Origin: Winogradskyella wandonensis
GTDB taxonomy: Bacteria; Bacteroidota; Bacteroidia; Flavobacteriales; Flavobacteriaceae
Direction: 5' to 3'
Length of the DNA: 64,000 nucleotides
NCBI RefSeq assembly: GCF_004346845.1
Contig: NZ_SMGI01000001.1
Coordinates: forward strand, 186,001 to 250,000
Below are positions 42,290 to 50,883 of the stretch, one piece after another; within the stretch, counting starts at the first letter, position 1; every line of letters starts with the position of its first letter. The notes under the pieces are model-generated. The model ran no database searches, had not been told where the DNA came from, and was given only the letters and a program-made list of their open reading frames with translations. Both the position numbers and the translations under genes were made by a program.

Positions 42290-42297
42290 TACCTTTG
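42290..42297 (+). promoter_or_regulatory. -7 box of the dipeptidyl peptidase III gene
   Basis: TACCTTTG ends at the GTG that opens the longest frame. The true start is therefore the ATG at 42321, with a leader of about 20 bases. Confidence 0.75.
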
Positions 42298-42320
42298 TGT
42301 ACAACTTAAATCAATTCAAA

Positions 42321-44342
42321 ATGAAATTAAAATCAATATTGAGTATTGCTTTATTAGCTTCACTTTTCTTTTCATGTGGAGATGATAAAAAAGAAGCCAC
42401 TCCAGAAGCAAAAGAGTTTAGTTATAACGTTGAGCAATTTGCAGACATTAAAATTTTACGTTATAAAATTCCTGGATGGGAAAATCTAACTTTAAAGGAG
42501 CAGAAGCTGGTGTATTACTTAACACAAGCAGGTTTGGCAGGAAGAGATATAATGTGGGACCAAAACTACAGACATAACCTAGCCATTAGAAAAGCACTTG
42601 AGAATATTTATACAAATTACGCAGGAGATAAAACATCGGATAATTGGAAAGCGTTTGAGGTCTATTTAAAGCGCGTATGGTTTAGTAATGGTATTCATCA
42701 TCATTATTCCAACGATAAATTAAAGCCTGGTTTTGATGAAGCATACTTCAATGAGTTATTAAAAGCTACGGGTACCAAACTAGATGGTATGGCTTATGCC
42801 GCTATATTTAATGATGAAGATTTAAAAAAGGTAAACCAGGCAAAAGGTGTAGATAATGTGGCGTTATCTGCTGTAAATTTTTACGGACCTAATGTCACAA
42901 ACGAAGATGTCGAGAAGTTTTACGCCGCTAAGAAATCACCTAATCCAGATAGACCTTTGTCTTTTGGACTTAACTCACAACTGGTAAAAGAAGATGGCGA
43001 ATTAAAAGAGCGTGTTTACAAATCTGGTGGACTTTACGGAAGCGCTATCGATGAGATTGTAAAATGGTTAGAAAAAGCAAAGTCCGTTGCCGAAAATGAA
43101 GCTCAAGGAAACGCTCTTGGTTTATTAATCGACTATTACAAAACGGGCGATTTACAAACTTGGGACGACTACAATGTGGCTTGGACTGCAGCTACAGAAG
43201 GTAACGTCGATTACATTAATAGCTTTATTGAAGTGTATAACGATCCATTAGGTTACCGCGGAAGTTATGAGAACATTGTACAAATCAACGATTTTGATAT
43301 GTCTCAAAAAATGAAAGTCTTATCAGATAATGCGCAATGGTTTGAAGATAATTCTCCTTTAATGGACGAGCACAAAAAAGACAGTGTTGTTGGTGTTACC
43401 TATAAGGTTGTAACTGTTGCAGGAGAAGCTGGTGACGCGTCACCAAGTACGCCAATAGGTGTAAACTTACCAAATGCCAACTGGATAAGAAAAGAAGTAG
43501 GAAGTAAGTCTGTTTCTCTAGGAAATATTATTAATGCTTACAATAATGCAGGAAGCACAGGCAGATTGAAAGAGTTTGTACACGATGAAGAAGAATTAAA
43601 GTTAGAAGAAGAATACGGACAACTAGCAGACAAATTACACACCGCATTGCACGAAGTGATTGGTCATGCTTCAGGTCAATTAAATCCGGGCGTAGGTGAA
43701 ACAAAAGAAACGCTGAAGAATTATGCATCTACTTTAGAAGAAGGTCGTGCAGATTTAGTTGGTCTTTACTATTTATATAGTCCAAAACTTCAAGAGTTAG
43801 GTTTAGTTGATAATTGGGAAAATGTTGGTAAAGCAGCGTATGATGGCTATATCCGTAATGGTTTGATGACGCAATTAATCCGTTTGAATTTAGGTGATGA
43901 TGTTGAAGAAGCACACATGCGTAATCGACAGTGGGTAAGTGCCTGGGCTTATGAAAAAGGAAAAGCAGATAATGTCATTGAGAAAGTAACTCGTGATGGA
44001 AAAACGTATTTCAATATCAATGATTACGATAAATTACACGAGCTTTTCGGACAGTTATTACGCGAAACGCAACGTATAAAATCGGAAGGTGATTATGCTG
44101 CTGTAGAAGATTTAGTTGAAGGTTATGGTGTTAAAGTAGACCAAGCTATTCATAAAGAAGTTTTAGAGCGTAACAAGCAATTTACATCTGCACCTTACAG
44201 TGGTTTTGTAAATCCGGTTTTAGTGCCAGAAATGAATGAAAACGGAGAGATTACTGCAATAAAGGTAACCCAGCCAGAAGGATTTCCTGAGCAGATGTTA
44301 GAGTACAGTAAAACCTATAGTTTTTTACCAACAAAAAATTAG
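42321..44342 (+). CDS. Dipeptidyl peptidase III lipoprotein (M49 family)
   Basis: This zinc exopeptidase removes dipeptides from the N-termini of short peptides. The 673-residue protein has a lipobox cysteine (FFSCGDDKK, residue 19) and is thus envelope-bound. The M49 motifs are H444-E-V-I-G-H449, with one residue more than HExxH, and E473-E474-G-R-A-D. The chosen start (MKLKSILSIALL) directly precedes the signal peptide, while the longer frame contains the promoter. Confidence 0.94.
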   Translation: MKLKSILSIALLASLFFSCGDDKKEATPEAKEFSYNVEQFADIKILRYKIPGWENLTLKEQKLVYYLTQAGLAGRDIMWDQNYRHNLAIRKALENIYTNYAGDKTSDNWKAFEVYLKRVWFSNGIHHHYSNDKLKPGFDEAYFNELLKATGTKLDGMAYAAIFNDEDLKKVNQAKGVDNVALSAVNFYGPNVTNEDVEKFYAAKKSPNPDRPLSFGLNSQLVKEDGELKERVYKSGGLYGSAIDEIVKWLEKAKSVAENEAQGNALGLLIDYYKTGDLQTWDDYNVAWTAATEGNVDYINSFIEVYNDPLGYRGSYENIVQINDFDMSQKMKVLSDNAQWFEDNSPLMDEHKKDSVVGVTYKVVTVAGEAGDASPSTPIGVNLPNANWIRKEVGSKSVSLGNIINAYNNAGSTGRLKEFVHDEEELKLEEEYGQLADKLHTALHEVIGHASGQLNPGVGETKETLKNYASTLEEGRADLVGLYYLYSPKLQELGLVDNWENVGKAAYDGYIRNGLMTQLIRLNLGDDVEEAHMRNRQWVSAWAYEKGKADNVIEKVTRDGKTYFNINDYDKLHELFGQLLRETQRIKSEGDYAAVEDLVEGYGVKVDQAIHKEVLERNKQFTSAPYSGFVNPVLVPEMNENGEITAIKVTQPEGFPEQMLEYSKTYSFLPTKN

Positions 44343-44367
44343 AAAATAGTTTTAACAGAAATTAAGG

Positions 44368-44391
44368 AAGGAGGCTCAATCGAGTCTCCTT
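44368..44391. terminator. Terminator between dipeptidyl peptidase III and a small membrane gene
   Basis: AAGGAGGCTC/GAGTCTCCTT with loop AATC (one G-T pair) and a T-run lies between convergent genes. Confidence 0.85.
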
Positions 44392-44392
44392 T

Positions 44393-44578
44393 TTACATCA
44401 ATAAAAACTTTACTGCAGCAATCATGCCTATAAAACCAATAAAGGCAAGAAGTATCCAAATAGTGCCTTTGTAGTATTTTTTATGAAGTTTTAAATCTTT
44501 GCGGTATTGGAAGACGATAACCGTTGCAAAAGCGATAAAAAATAATATTCCAAAAACTAATTGACCAGTCGTAAACAT
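44393..44578 (-). CDS. Small two-helix membrane protein
   Basis: The 61-residue protein has two membrane helices (about 5-24 and 40-60) joined by a basic loop (YRKDLKLHKKYYKG) that is likely cytosolic. I recall similar proteins next to MazG-like genes in Flavobacteriaceae, but its function is unknown. It is divergent from the MazG-like gene with a 54-base gap. Confidence 0.8.
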   Translation of the reverse strand: MFTTGQLVFGILFFIAFATVIVFQYRKDLKLHKKYYKGTIWILLAFIGFIGMIAAVKFLLM

Positions 44579-44632
44579 CTTCTTATTTTTAGTGCAAATT
44601 TAAGAATAACAAGATTAAAAAACTAAAGACAG

Positions 44633-45019
44633 ATGCAAGATAAAATAGATGCTGTAAAGGCATTTCACACCGCTTTTAAAATTGGATACAGAGAAACTCC
44701 TAAAGCCCATTTAGGTATGGAAAAAAATCAGCTTCGTTATAAACTGATGCGCGAGGAAAATGAAGAATATTTAGAAGCTGCTAATAACAACGATTTAGTC
44801 GAAGTTGCAGATGCCTTAGGCGATATGCTTTATATTTTATGCGGAACCATAATCGAACATGGTTTACAACATAAAATAGAAGATGTCTTTAACGAAATAC
44901 AGCGCAGTAATATGAGTAAACTGGGAGAAGATGGAGAACCAATCTATAGGGAAGATGGTAAAGTACTTAAAGGACCAAATTATTTTAAGCCAAACATTGC
45001 ATCCATCTTAGAATCATAA
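44633..45019 (+). CDS. MazG-like nucleotide pyrophosphohydrolase
   Basis: The 128-residue protein belongs to the all-alpha NTP pyrophosphatase superfamily. The metal-binding EExxE appears in REENEEYLEAANN near residue 41, and the second motif ExxD in VEVADALGDMLYILCG near residue 57. The tail (GEDGEPIYREDGKVLKGPNY) is typical of the phage-related and Bacteroidota branch. It is likely a house-cleaning enzyme for non-canonical nucleotides. Confidence 0.88.
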   Translation: MQDKIDAVKAFHTAFKIGYRETPKAHLGMEKNQLRYKLMREENEEYLEAANNNDLVEVADALGDMLYILCGTIIEHGLQHKIEDVFNEIQRSNMSKLGEDGEPIYREDGKVLKGPNYFKPNIASILES

Positions 45020-45020
45020 A

Positions 45021-45047
45021 AAAAAAGCAGCCCAAGGCTGCTTTTTT
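45021..45047. terminator. Terminator between MazG-like gene and ilvE
   Basis: A perfect 12-base stem, AAAAAAGCAGCC/GGCTGCTTTTTT with loop CAA, lies between convergent genes. Confidence 0.92.
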
Positions 45048-45055
45048 TGATTGTA

Positions 45056-46126
45056 TTATTTCACTTCATATCGCCAGCCGTGTTTATCTTCGGATAGATT
45101 GTGTTGAATATTAAGTAATGTCGATTTAAATAGCATCGCATAAGAATCTTCCACTTCTGCAATTTCATAAACTTCATCTGCATGCTCAAAAGCAGAAACA
45201 GGACTAATAACAGCAGCTGTCCCAGCACCAAAAATTTCTTTTAAGCTTCCGTTTTTTGCTGCGTCTTTAATTTCTTTAACACTAACACGTCTTACTTCCC
45301 AGTCAATGCCTAAATCTTCGGCAAGTTGTATCACACTTTTACGGGTAACACCATCTAAAATTCTATCGTTATTCGGTGCGGTAATTAGCTTATCTCCAAT
45401 TCTAAAGAAGATATTCATCGTACCTGCTTCTTCTAGATACTCGTGCGTGTTAGCATCCGTCCAAATAATTTGCTGAAATCCTTTTTTCTGCGCTAAACTC
45501 GTTGGGTAAAACTGAGCGCCATAATTTCCAGCAGCCTTGGCGAAACCAACACCTCCATCAGCCGAACGACTAAATTTTTCTGCAAATAAGACTCTAACAG
45601 GCTCGCTGTAATAGGCTTTTGCTGGTGAGCAGATAATCATAAAACGGTACTCATTAGCAGGAGAAGCCGATATTGCAGGTTCCGTTGCAATTACAAACGG
45701 TCTTAAATAAAGAGAGCTACCAACGCCAGGTTTAATCCATTCAGAATCTAATTTTAATAAAGTTTTAAGCCCATTAAAAAAGTAGTCTTTCGGAAATTCT
45801 GGAATTGCCATACGAGCGGACGACTTATTTATACGCTCAAAATTTTGGTCAGGTCTAAACAAAAATACGTTTCCACTTTCATCTTTATAGGCTTTCATTC
45901 CTTCAAAAACAGCTTGACCGTAATGAAAAACACGTGCAGAAGGCTCAATAGTCATGCTTTGATATGGCATAATTTGTGGTTTTTGCCATTTACCATCTTT
46001 AAAATCACACACAAACATATGGTCTGTAAAGACGCGACCAAATGCTAGATTGTTAAAATCTACAGCTGTAATTTTAGACGTTTTTGCCTTTTCTATATCG
46101 ATGTCGTTAGTGGAAATTAAAGTCAT
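45056..46126 (-). CDS. ilvE: Branched-chain amino acid aminotransferase
   Basis: This PLP enzyme interconverts Leu, Ile and Val with their 2-oxo acids. The 356-residue length and the motifs LYLRPFVIATEPA, the PLP lysine K197 in GFAKAAGNYGAQF, and EEAGTMNIFF identify a fold-type IV BCAT of the longer eukaryote-like type. The gene is monocistronic with a good promoter upstream, divergent from the DUF4920 gene. Confidence 0.95.
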   Translation of the reverse strand: MTLISTNDIDIEKAKTSKITAVDFNNLAFGRVFTDHMFVCDFKDGKWQKPQIMPYQSMTIEPSARVFHYGQAVFEGMKAYKDESGNVFLFRPDQNFERINKSSARMAIPEFPKDYFFNGLKTLLKLDSEWIKPGVGSSLYLRPFVIATEPAISASPANEYRFMIICSPAKAYYSEPVRVLFAEKFSRSADGGVGFAKAAGNYGAQFYPTSLAQKKGFQQIIWTDANTHEYLEEAGTMNIFFRIGDKLITAPNNDRILDGVTRKSVIQLAEDLGIDWEVRRVSVKEIKDAAKNGSLKEIFGAGTAAVISPVSAFEHADEVYEIAEVEDSYAMLFKSTLLNIQHNLSEDKHGWRYEVK

Positions 46127-46149
46127 AAAATATCGAAATTTTGATGTTG

Positions 46150-46177
46150 CAAAAGTACGTAATCATTCGCGTAGCAA
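46150..46177 (-). promoter_or_regulatory. Promoter of ilvE
   Basis: On the minus strand a TTG (46175-46177) is followed after 17 bases by TACTTTTG (46150-46157), 24 bases upstream of the start codon. Confidence 0.78.
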
Positions 46178-46202
46178 AACCAAAGATTACCTTAAATTTT
46201 AG

Positions 46203-46210
46203 TAAATTTG
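46203..46210 (+). promoter_or_regulatory. -7 box of the DUF4920 operon
   Basis: TAAATTTG lies 35 bases before the DUF4920 start codon. No -33 TTG is evident. Confidence 0.6.
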
Positions 46211-46244
46211 TATAACTTTTATCAACAATTTAAATACTATAAAA

Positions 46245-46760
46245 ATGAAAAAAATTTTAAGCCTATTAATAATTACTGTTTTTATCACGGCATGTAAGAA
46301 CGATACAAAGACATCCGTGGAAACGAAAGAAGTTGAAGTTAAAGAAATATCAGAGGAAATAGCTTACAACAGCTTTGGTGATAAAATCACAGATGCTGAT
46401 GCCTTAACATCAGAACGTATGTTAGCGTATTATAAGGATATGAAAGTGGGTGACACACTAAATGCTAAAATGAAAGGGACAATAACAGAAGTCTGTTCTA
46501 AAAAAGGATGTTGGATGAAGTTAGATATGGGGAATGACCAAATTGTGCGTGTCACGTTTAAAGATTACGGTTTTTTCATGCCTTTAGATGCGAGTGGAGA
46601 CGTTATCGTAAATGGTAAGGCGTTTGTAAAAGAAACGTCTGTAGAAGACTTAAGGCATTATGCCGAAGATGCAGGCAAAACTCCTGAAGAAATTGCAAAA
46701 ATCACTGAGTCAGAAATAACAATGTCTTTTGAGGCAGATGGTGTTCTACTGAAGCAATAG
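46245..46760 (+). CDS. DUF4920 lipoprotein
   Basis: The 171-residue protein has a lipobox cysteine at residue 17 (FITACKND). The OB-like DUF4920 domain shows the conserved VCSKKGCWMKLDMG, DYGFFMPLDASG, and a C-terminal helix and strand. The two cysteines in the CSKKGC segment could bind metal or form a disulfide. It overlaps the start of the MnmD-like gene by one base (TAGTG). Function is unknown. Confidence 0.9.
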   Translation: MKKILSLLIITVFITACKNDTKTSVETKEVEVKEISEEIAYNSFGDKITDADALTSERMLAYYKDMKVGDTLNAKMKGTITEVCSKKGCWMKLDMGNDQIVRVTFKDYGFFMPLDASGDVIVNGKAFVKETSVEDLRHYAEDAGKTPEEIAKITESEITMSFEADGVLLKQ

Positions 46761-47440
46761 TGAAACGAAAAATTATTACCACAGGAGATGGTTCTAAAAC
46801 CATCCAAATTGAGGATTGGAACGAACAATACCATTCCATCCATGGTGCAATTAACGAAGCAAATCATGTATTTATTAAACATGGTTTGCTTTTTTATTCT
46901 GAATGCATTTCAAAATCTCATTCAAAACCTATCAATATTCTCGAAATAGGTTTCGGCACAGGTCTTAATGCATTTTTAACGTTAATTGAAGCCGAAAAAT
47001 TAAAGAAAACCATCAATTATGTTGGTGTAGAAGCCTACCCAGTTAGGCAAGATGAAATAGACGTTTTGAATTATTTCGATTTAATTTCAACTCAACATCA
47101 AACTGAGTTTGAGCTGCTTCATACGTCTCCGTGGGATGAAGTCATCGCTGTTTCAAAATATTTTCAACTTAAAAAAGAAGAAAAGTTTTTTAAAGACATT
47201 TCTGCTATTTCAGAATTTGATATCGTTTATTTTGATGCTTTCGGAGCTCGTGTTCAACCAGAATTATGGACCGAAGATATCTTCAGATTAATGTATCACA
47301 CTATGAAACCCAATAGTGTCTTAGTTACCTATTCTGCTAAAGGAAGTGTTAGGCGTGCTATGCAATCTGTGGGTTTTGAAGTAGAGCGACTTGAAGGACC
47401 TCCAAACAAACGCCATATGCTAAGAGCAATTAAACGTTAA
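46760..47440 (+). CDS. tRNA 5-methylaminomethyl-2-thiouridine methyltransferase, stand-alone MnmD type
   Basis: This SAM-dependent enzyme probably methylates the wobble uridine of certain tRNAs. The 226-residue protein corresponds to the methyltransferase half of MnmC (DUF752) without the oxidase half. Motifs are ILEIGFGTGLNAFLTL near residue 61, FDIVYFDAFGARVQPELWTE, and the end SVGFEVERLEGPPNKRHM. Translation starts with GTG overlapping the DUF4920 stop. The pairing with DUF4920 is odd functionally but tight genetically. Confidence 0.9.
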   Translation: MKRKIITTGDGSKTIQIEDWNEQYHSIHGAINEANHVFIKHGLLFYSECISKSHSKPINILEIGFGTGLNAFLTLIEAEKLKKTINYVGVEAYPVRQDEIDVLNYFDLISTQHQTEFELLHTSPWDEVIAVSKYFQLKKEEKFFKDISAISEFDIVYFDAFGARVQPELWTEDIFRLMYHTMKPNSVLVTYSAKGSVRRAMQSVGFEVERLEGPPNKRHMLRAIKR

Positions 47441-47479
47441 AACTTAACTAAATCCTATTTCTTGCAGTTTTAGCACTCG

Positions 47480-47487
47480 TATCTTTG
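47480..47487 (+). promoter_or_regulatory. -7 box of the TIGR01777 epimerase gene
   Basis: TATCTTTG precedes the GTG start at 47504 by 16 bases and gives a leader of roughly 13 bases. This supports the GTG as the real start. Confidence 0.7.
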
Positions 47488-47503
47488 CTTAAAATTAATA
47501 ATT

Positions 47504-48409
47504 GTGAGGGTTTTAATTACAGGAGCTACAGGTTTGGTAGGTAAAGAAATTGTAAGGCTTTGCCATAACGATGGTATTGCCGTAAATTATTTAACCACTT
47601 CAAAATCTAAGTTAGAAACTCAAGATAATTACAAAGGCTTTTACTGGAATCCCCAGAAAGGTGAAATTAATCACAAATGTCTAGAAGATGTCGATGCTAT
47701 TATTAATTTGGTTGGTGCCTCAATTTCTAAACGTTGGACTGCCTCTTACAAAAAAGAAATTTTAGAAAGTAGAACGAAAACTGCAGCGCTACTCAAAAAA
47801 ACAATTGACGAGAATAATTACCCTGTAAAACAAATTGTCTCTGCTAGTGCTATTGGGGTTTATCCGTCATCTCTAACCAATTATTACGAAGAAGATTTTA
47901 ATAAGGTCTCTAATACGTTTTTAGGTGAAGTTGTAGAACAATGGGAAGCGGCTGTAGATGCATTTAAAGATTCTAGTATAGATGTATGTAAGCTAAGGAT
48001 AGGACTTGTGTTATCTAATAATGGTGGTGCATTACCAGAAATTATTAAACCTATTAAAATCGGCGCTGGTGCCGCTTTTGGTAGTGGAGAGCAATGGCAG
48101 AGTTGGATTCATGTAGAAGATTTAGCAAGAATTTTCCTCTACGCTGTTAAAGAAGGTCTTACAGGTGTTTACAATGCTGTAGCGCCTAATCCTGTGACAA
48201 ATGCAGAACTAACAAACATGTCGGCAAAAGTCTTAAAACGTCCGTTGATTTTACCAAACGTTCCAAAATTTGCAATGAAATTAGTTTTAGGAGAAATGCA
48301 CATTATTTTGTTTGAAAGTCAACGTGTAAGCTCTAAAAAAATCGAGCAAGAAGGATTTCAGTTTAAATACGCCAATCTTTGCCCAGCTTTGGAAGATTTA
48401 TTGGGTTAA
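47504..48409 (+). CDS. TIGR01777 family NAD-dependent epimerase (SDR39U1/YfcH type)
   Basis: The 301-residue protein has an N-terminal Rossmann fold (VLITGATGLVGKEIVRL), the family signature INLVGASISKRWT near residue 67, IVSASAIGVYPSS, and a C-terminal domain of unknown function (DUF1731-like). The substrate is unknown. Its 3' end overlaps the convergent rlmF gene by 12 bases. Confidence 0.93.
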   Translation: MRVLITGATGLVGKEIVRLCHNDGIAVNYLTTSKSKLETQDNYKGFYWNPQKGEINHKCLEDVDAIINLVGASISKRWTASYKKEILESRTKTAALLKKTIDENNYPVKQIVSASAIGVYPSSLTNYYEEDFNKVSNTFLGEVVEQWEAAVDAFKDSSIDVCKLRIGLVLSNNGGALPEIIKPIKIGAGAAFGSGEQWQSWIHVEDLARIFLYAVKEGLTGVYNAVAPNPVTNAELTNMSAKVLKRPLILPNVPKFAMKLVLGEMHIILFESQRVSSKKIEQEGFQFKYANLCPALEDLLG

Positions 48410-49318
48410 ATCCTGAAATGTCCACGCTACGATTCTACTGATTTTTTGTCCCTGACCCATATCTATTGTTTTAACTGCTTTTGCGTTTACAGTTTTTAGA
48501 TGCTTGTAAATACTTTTTAGGTTAGATGCTTTAGAGACCAGAGTTGTAAACCAAAGACATTGCTCACCAAAATGCTTGCTTTCGAAAATGAGGTCTTTTA
48601 TAAAACGTGCCTCGCCACCTTTGCACCATAATTCGTTGTGCTGACCACCAAAATTGAGTTTTAGTTCTTGTTGTTTTCCTTTTAGGTTTCTGAGCTTACG
48701 GCTTGCAGCTTTCTTAGCATCTTCTTCTGATGCATGGAAAGGCGGATTACACATCGTGAAGGTAATTTGTTCATTTAGATTTAGAATGCCTTCTAACTTT
48801 TTTGCACTATTAGATTGAAATTTAATGTCGATGTGATTTTCTAAATTATTTTTAGAAACTATGTCTTTTGAAAAGCTAACAGCAGTTTCATCAATATCTG
48901 AAGCTATAAACTGCCAACCATAAATTTTATTTCCTAAAAGTGGGTAGATACAATTTGCGCCAGTACCAATATCTAAACCTTTGATGCTCGAGTTGTAAGA
49001 TGAGTCTTCAATCAAATCTGCGATGTAGTGGATGTAATCTACACGTCCAGGAATTGGTGGACATAAGTATTGTTCTGGGATGTCCCAATATTCAATATCA
49101 TAGTGTAGTTTTAATAAGGCAGCATTAAGCGATTTTACAGCCTCTGGATTGAAGAAATCTACAGATAAACTGCCATATTTATTTTTTGCAACAAACGGTT
49201 TAAGACTCGGAGCTACTTCAATTAATTTTTCGAAATTGTAACGTTCTCTATGTTTACTTCTTGGGTGAAGTTTCGATTTTGTTTGTTCAGGTTTATGTTT
49301 TTTAGACAAGTGGTACAA
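48398..49318 (-). CDS. rlmF: 23S rRNA (adenine-1618-N6)-methyltransferase RlmF
   Basis: RlmF methylates A1618 of 23S rRNA. The 306-residue protein shows the family N-terminus (LHPRSKHRERYNFEKLI), a SAM-binding loop (GLDIGTGANCIYPLLG) and the N6-adenine active-site NPPF in FTMCNPPFHASEEDA. A basic N-terminal stretch (KKHKPEQTKSK) precedes the domain. The stop codon lies inside the end of the convergent epimerase gene. Confidence 0.94.
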   Translation of the reverse strand: MYHLSKKHKPEQTKSKLHPRSKHRERYNFEKLIEVAPSLKPFVAKNKYGSLSVDFFNPEAVKSLNAALLKLHYDIEYWDIPEQYLCPPIPGRVDYIHYIADLIEDSSYNSSIKGLDIGTGANCIYPLLGNKIYGWQFIASDIDETAVSFSKDIVSKNNLENHIDIKFQSNSAKKLEGILNLNEQITFTMCNPPFHASEEDAKKAASRKLRNLKGKQQELKLNFGGQHNELWCKGGEARFIKDLIFESKHFGEQCLWFTTLVSKASNLKSIYKHLKTVNAKAVKTIDMGQGQKISRIVAWTFQDLTQ

Positions 49319-49418
49319 GTTATCAATAGTAATGCAAATTTAACACAATCCTTTCATATCTATTGTTATATCATGATAGCTGAAAAAGACAATATTCGGT
49401 GATAGGTATTCTGTAATA

Positions 49419-49451
49419 AAAAAGCGTAACTTATAACAAGCTACGCTTTTT
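49419..49451. terminator. Terminator-like hairpin downstream of the second Crp/Fnr gene
   Basis: AAAAAGCGTA/TACGCTTTTT with a 13-base loop lies between the rlmF start and the end of the Crp/Fnr gene (minus strand), with T-runs on both strands. Confidence 0.8.
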
Positions 49452-49542
49452 ATGCTATTAATAACTAAGAGAATGGGGGATTTTCTCCTTGCGATTACAA
49501 ACATAGGGCAAAAATTTATGTCGAAAATTGACGTATGTTAAT

Positions 49543-50124
49543 TTAGTTATATAAATCTCTTCGAATACGACTTAAGCTTTCTGTAGTTATGCCCAAATAA
49601 GATGCAATGTGGTAATTCTTGACCATCTTCTCTATGTCTTTGTGTGTGTTGAGAAAATCTATGTATCGCTGTCTGGCGGTTTTAGATAAATTAGATAAAA
49701 TTCTTTTTTGAAATGCCGCATAGGCATTCTCTAATTTTTTTCTAATATAAAGATGAAACTCGGGTATTTTTTCCATTAACATTTCTCTATCATCTCTAGA
49801 TATTCTATAAACTATGGAATCTTGCAAAGTTTCGAGATACATTATAGCGTTTGATGATGAAAAAAATGCTGTAAAATCACTTATCCACCAATCTTTAATT
49901 CCAAATTGAACCGTGTGTTCTTTTCCTTTTTTATCAACGTAAAATGTACGTAAACAGCCTTCTTGAATATAAAACATGTCTTGAATTATATCACCAGGGC
50001 GAAATATAATTTCATTTTTAGCATAATGCTCTTTGTGTAGTTTACTATATAATAATTTTTTTTCTGTATTCGAAAAAGAAACACCTGTAAATACATTTTC
50101 AATATGTGCATATTTTAACGACAA
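49543..50124 (-). CDS. Crp/Fnr-family regulator (second)
   Basis: The 193-residue protein has a cyclic-nucleotide-binding-type domain (about 15-115; RPGDIIQDMFYIQEGCLRTF) and a C-terminal helix-turn-helix (about 150-192: YHIASYLGITTESLSRIRRD). It belongs to the cysteine-poor group common in Bacteroidetes and differs clearly from the sulfur-module regulator at 9231. Neighbours give no hint to its targets. Confidence 0.92.
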   Translation of the reverse strand: MSLKYAHIENVFTGVSFSNTEKKLLYSKLHKEHYAKNEIIFRPGDIIQDMFYIQEGCLRTFYVDKKGKEHTVQFGIKDWWISDFTAFFSSSNAIMYLETLQDSIVYRISRDDREMLMEKIPEFHLYIRKKLENAYAAFQKRILSNLSKTARQRYIDFLNTHKDIEKMVKNYHIASYLGITTESLSRIRRDLYN

Positions 50125-50233
50125 GAACTAAGACTTTAGCGGTTTGTTAGCCTTTCTAATATAAGCAAAAAAAATCCTATAAGAAAGAACTTAAGCCCTA
50201 AATCTTATTGATATTTAGGGATTTGTTTTAGAA

Positions 50234-50788
50234 TCAGGCACACATACTTCTTTTAAAGCCTAAATCTAAACACAGTTTTTGTCGACGAATTTTAGATGTT
50301 TTTGGATTGGTTTTTAAAAATTGAATAGGAATCTTATCCTCAATATTAATGGCATCAAAAACAGCTTTTTCGTTGAGGTAAAAAGCTCCAGTGTATACTT
50401 GTGAATTGTATTCAAATTTATATTCTAGAAGATACATAAACAGCTCTACGAATTTTCTGTGCCTTCCCATGCCTTCTGTATGAGAATGGTCTTCAACTTC
50501 TTTATTTGTTATTATGGCTGTTGTGTAGCTTCCATACTTTTTAATCAATGCTTTTTCGTAATAAAACAATAAACTAGATGGTAATGTGTATATCCAAACG
50601 AACAGAATAAAGGCAATAAAAACACCGCCAAATATATAAAAGAACAGCTGGTCTTTGTTTACAATTGTACCTATGTAAATTAGTACTAGCCCAATGCTAA
50701 TAAACAATAATCCACCAAGAATTAAAAAGAGGTGCTTTTTAATAGCTTCTATAGAAAAATTAATGCGGTCTTTTAAGGTGAGTTTCAA
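50234..50788 (-). CDS. Two-helix membrane protein, DUF3592-like
   Basis: The 184-residue protein has two membrane helices (about 19-41 and 48-70) followed by a cytosolic or periplasmic beta domain. That domain has the pattern YGSYTTAIITNKEVEDHS, LEYKFEYNSQVYTGAFYLNE, typical of DUF3592-type proteins. Function is unknown. It is separated from htpG by a terminator, so it is transcribed on its own. Confidence 0.75.
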   Translation of the reverse strand: MKLTLKDRINFSIEAIKKHLFLILGGLLFISIGLVLIYIGTIVNKDQLFFYIFGGVFIAFILFVWIYTLPSSLLFYYEKALIKKYGSYTTAIITNKEVEDHSHTEGMGRHRKFVELFMYLLEYKFEYNSQVYTGAFYLNEKAVFDAINIEDKIPIQFLKTNPKTSKIRRQKLCLDLGFKRSMCA

Positions 50789-50829
50789 ATTTCAAATTTT
50801 GACTAATGTCTGAAAAAATAGTCAATAAA

Positions 50830-50859
50830 AAAACCACCAAGCTTTCACAAGGTGGTTTT
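50830..50859 (-). terminator. Terminator of htpG
   Basis: AAAACCACC/GGTGGTTTT with a 12-base loop is followed by T residues on the minus strand. Confidence 0.82.
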
Positions 50860-50883
50860 AGTTATAATATAGCTCTCAAAGCT

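Noticed and set aside
42230..42320. Longer dipeptidyl peptidase III beginning at the GTG at 42297
   Set aside because: The GTG overlaps the -7 promoter box, and the lipoprotein signal begins at the ATG at 42321.
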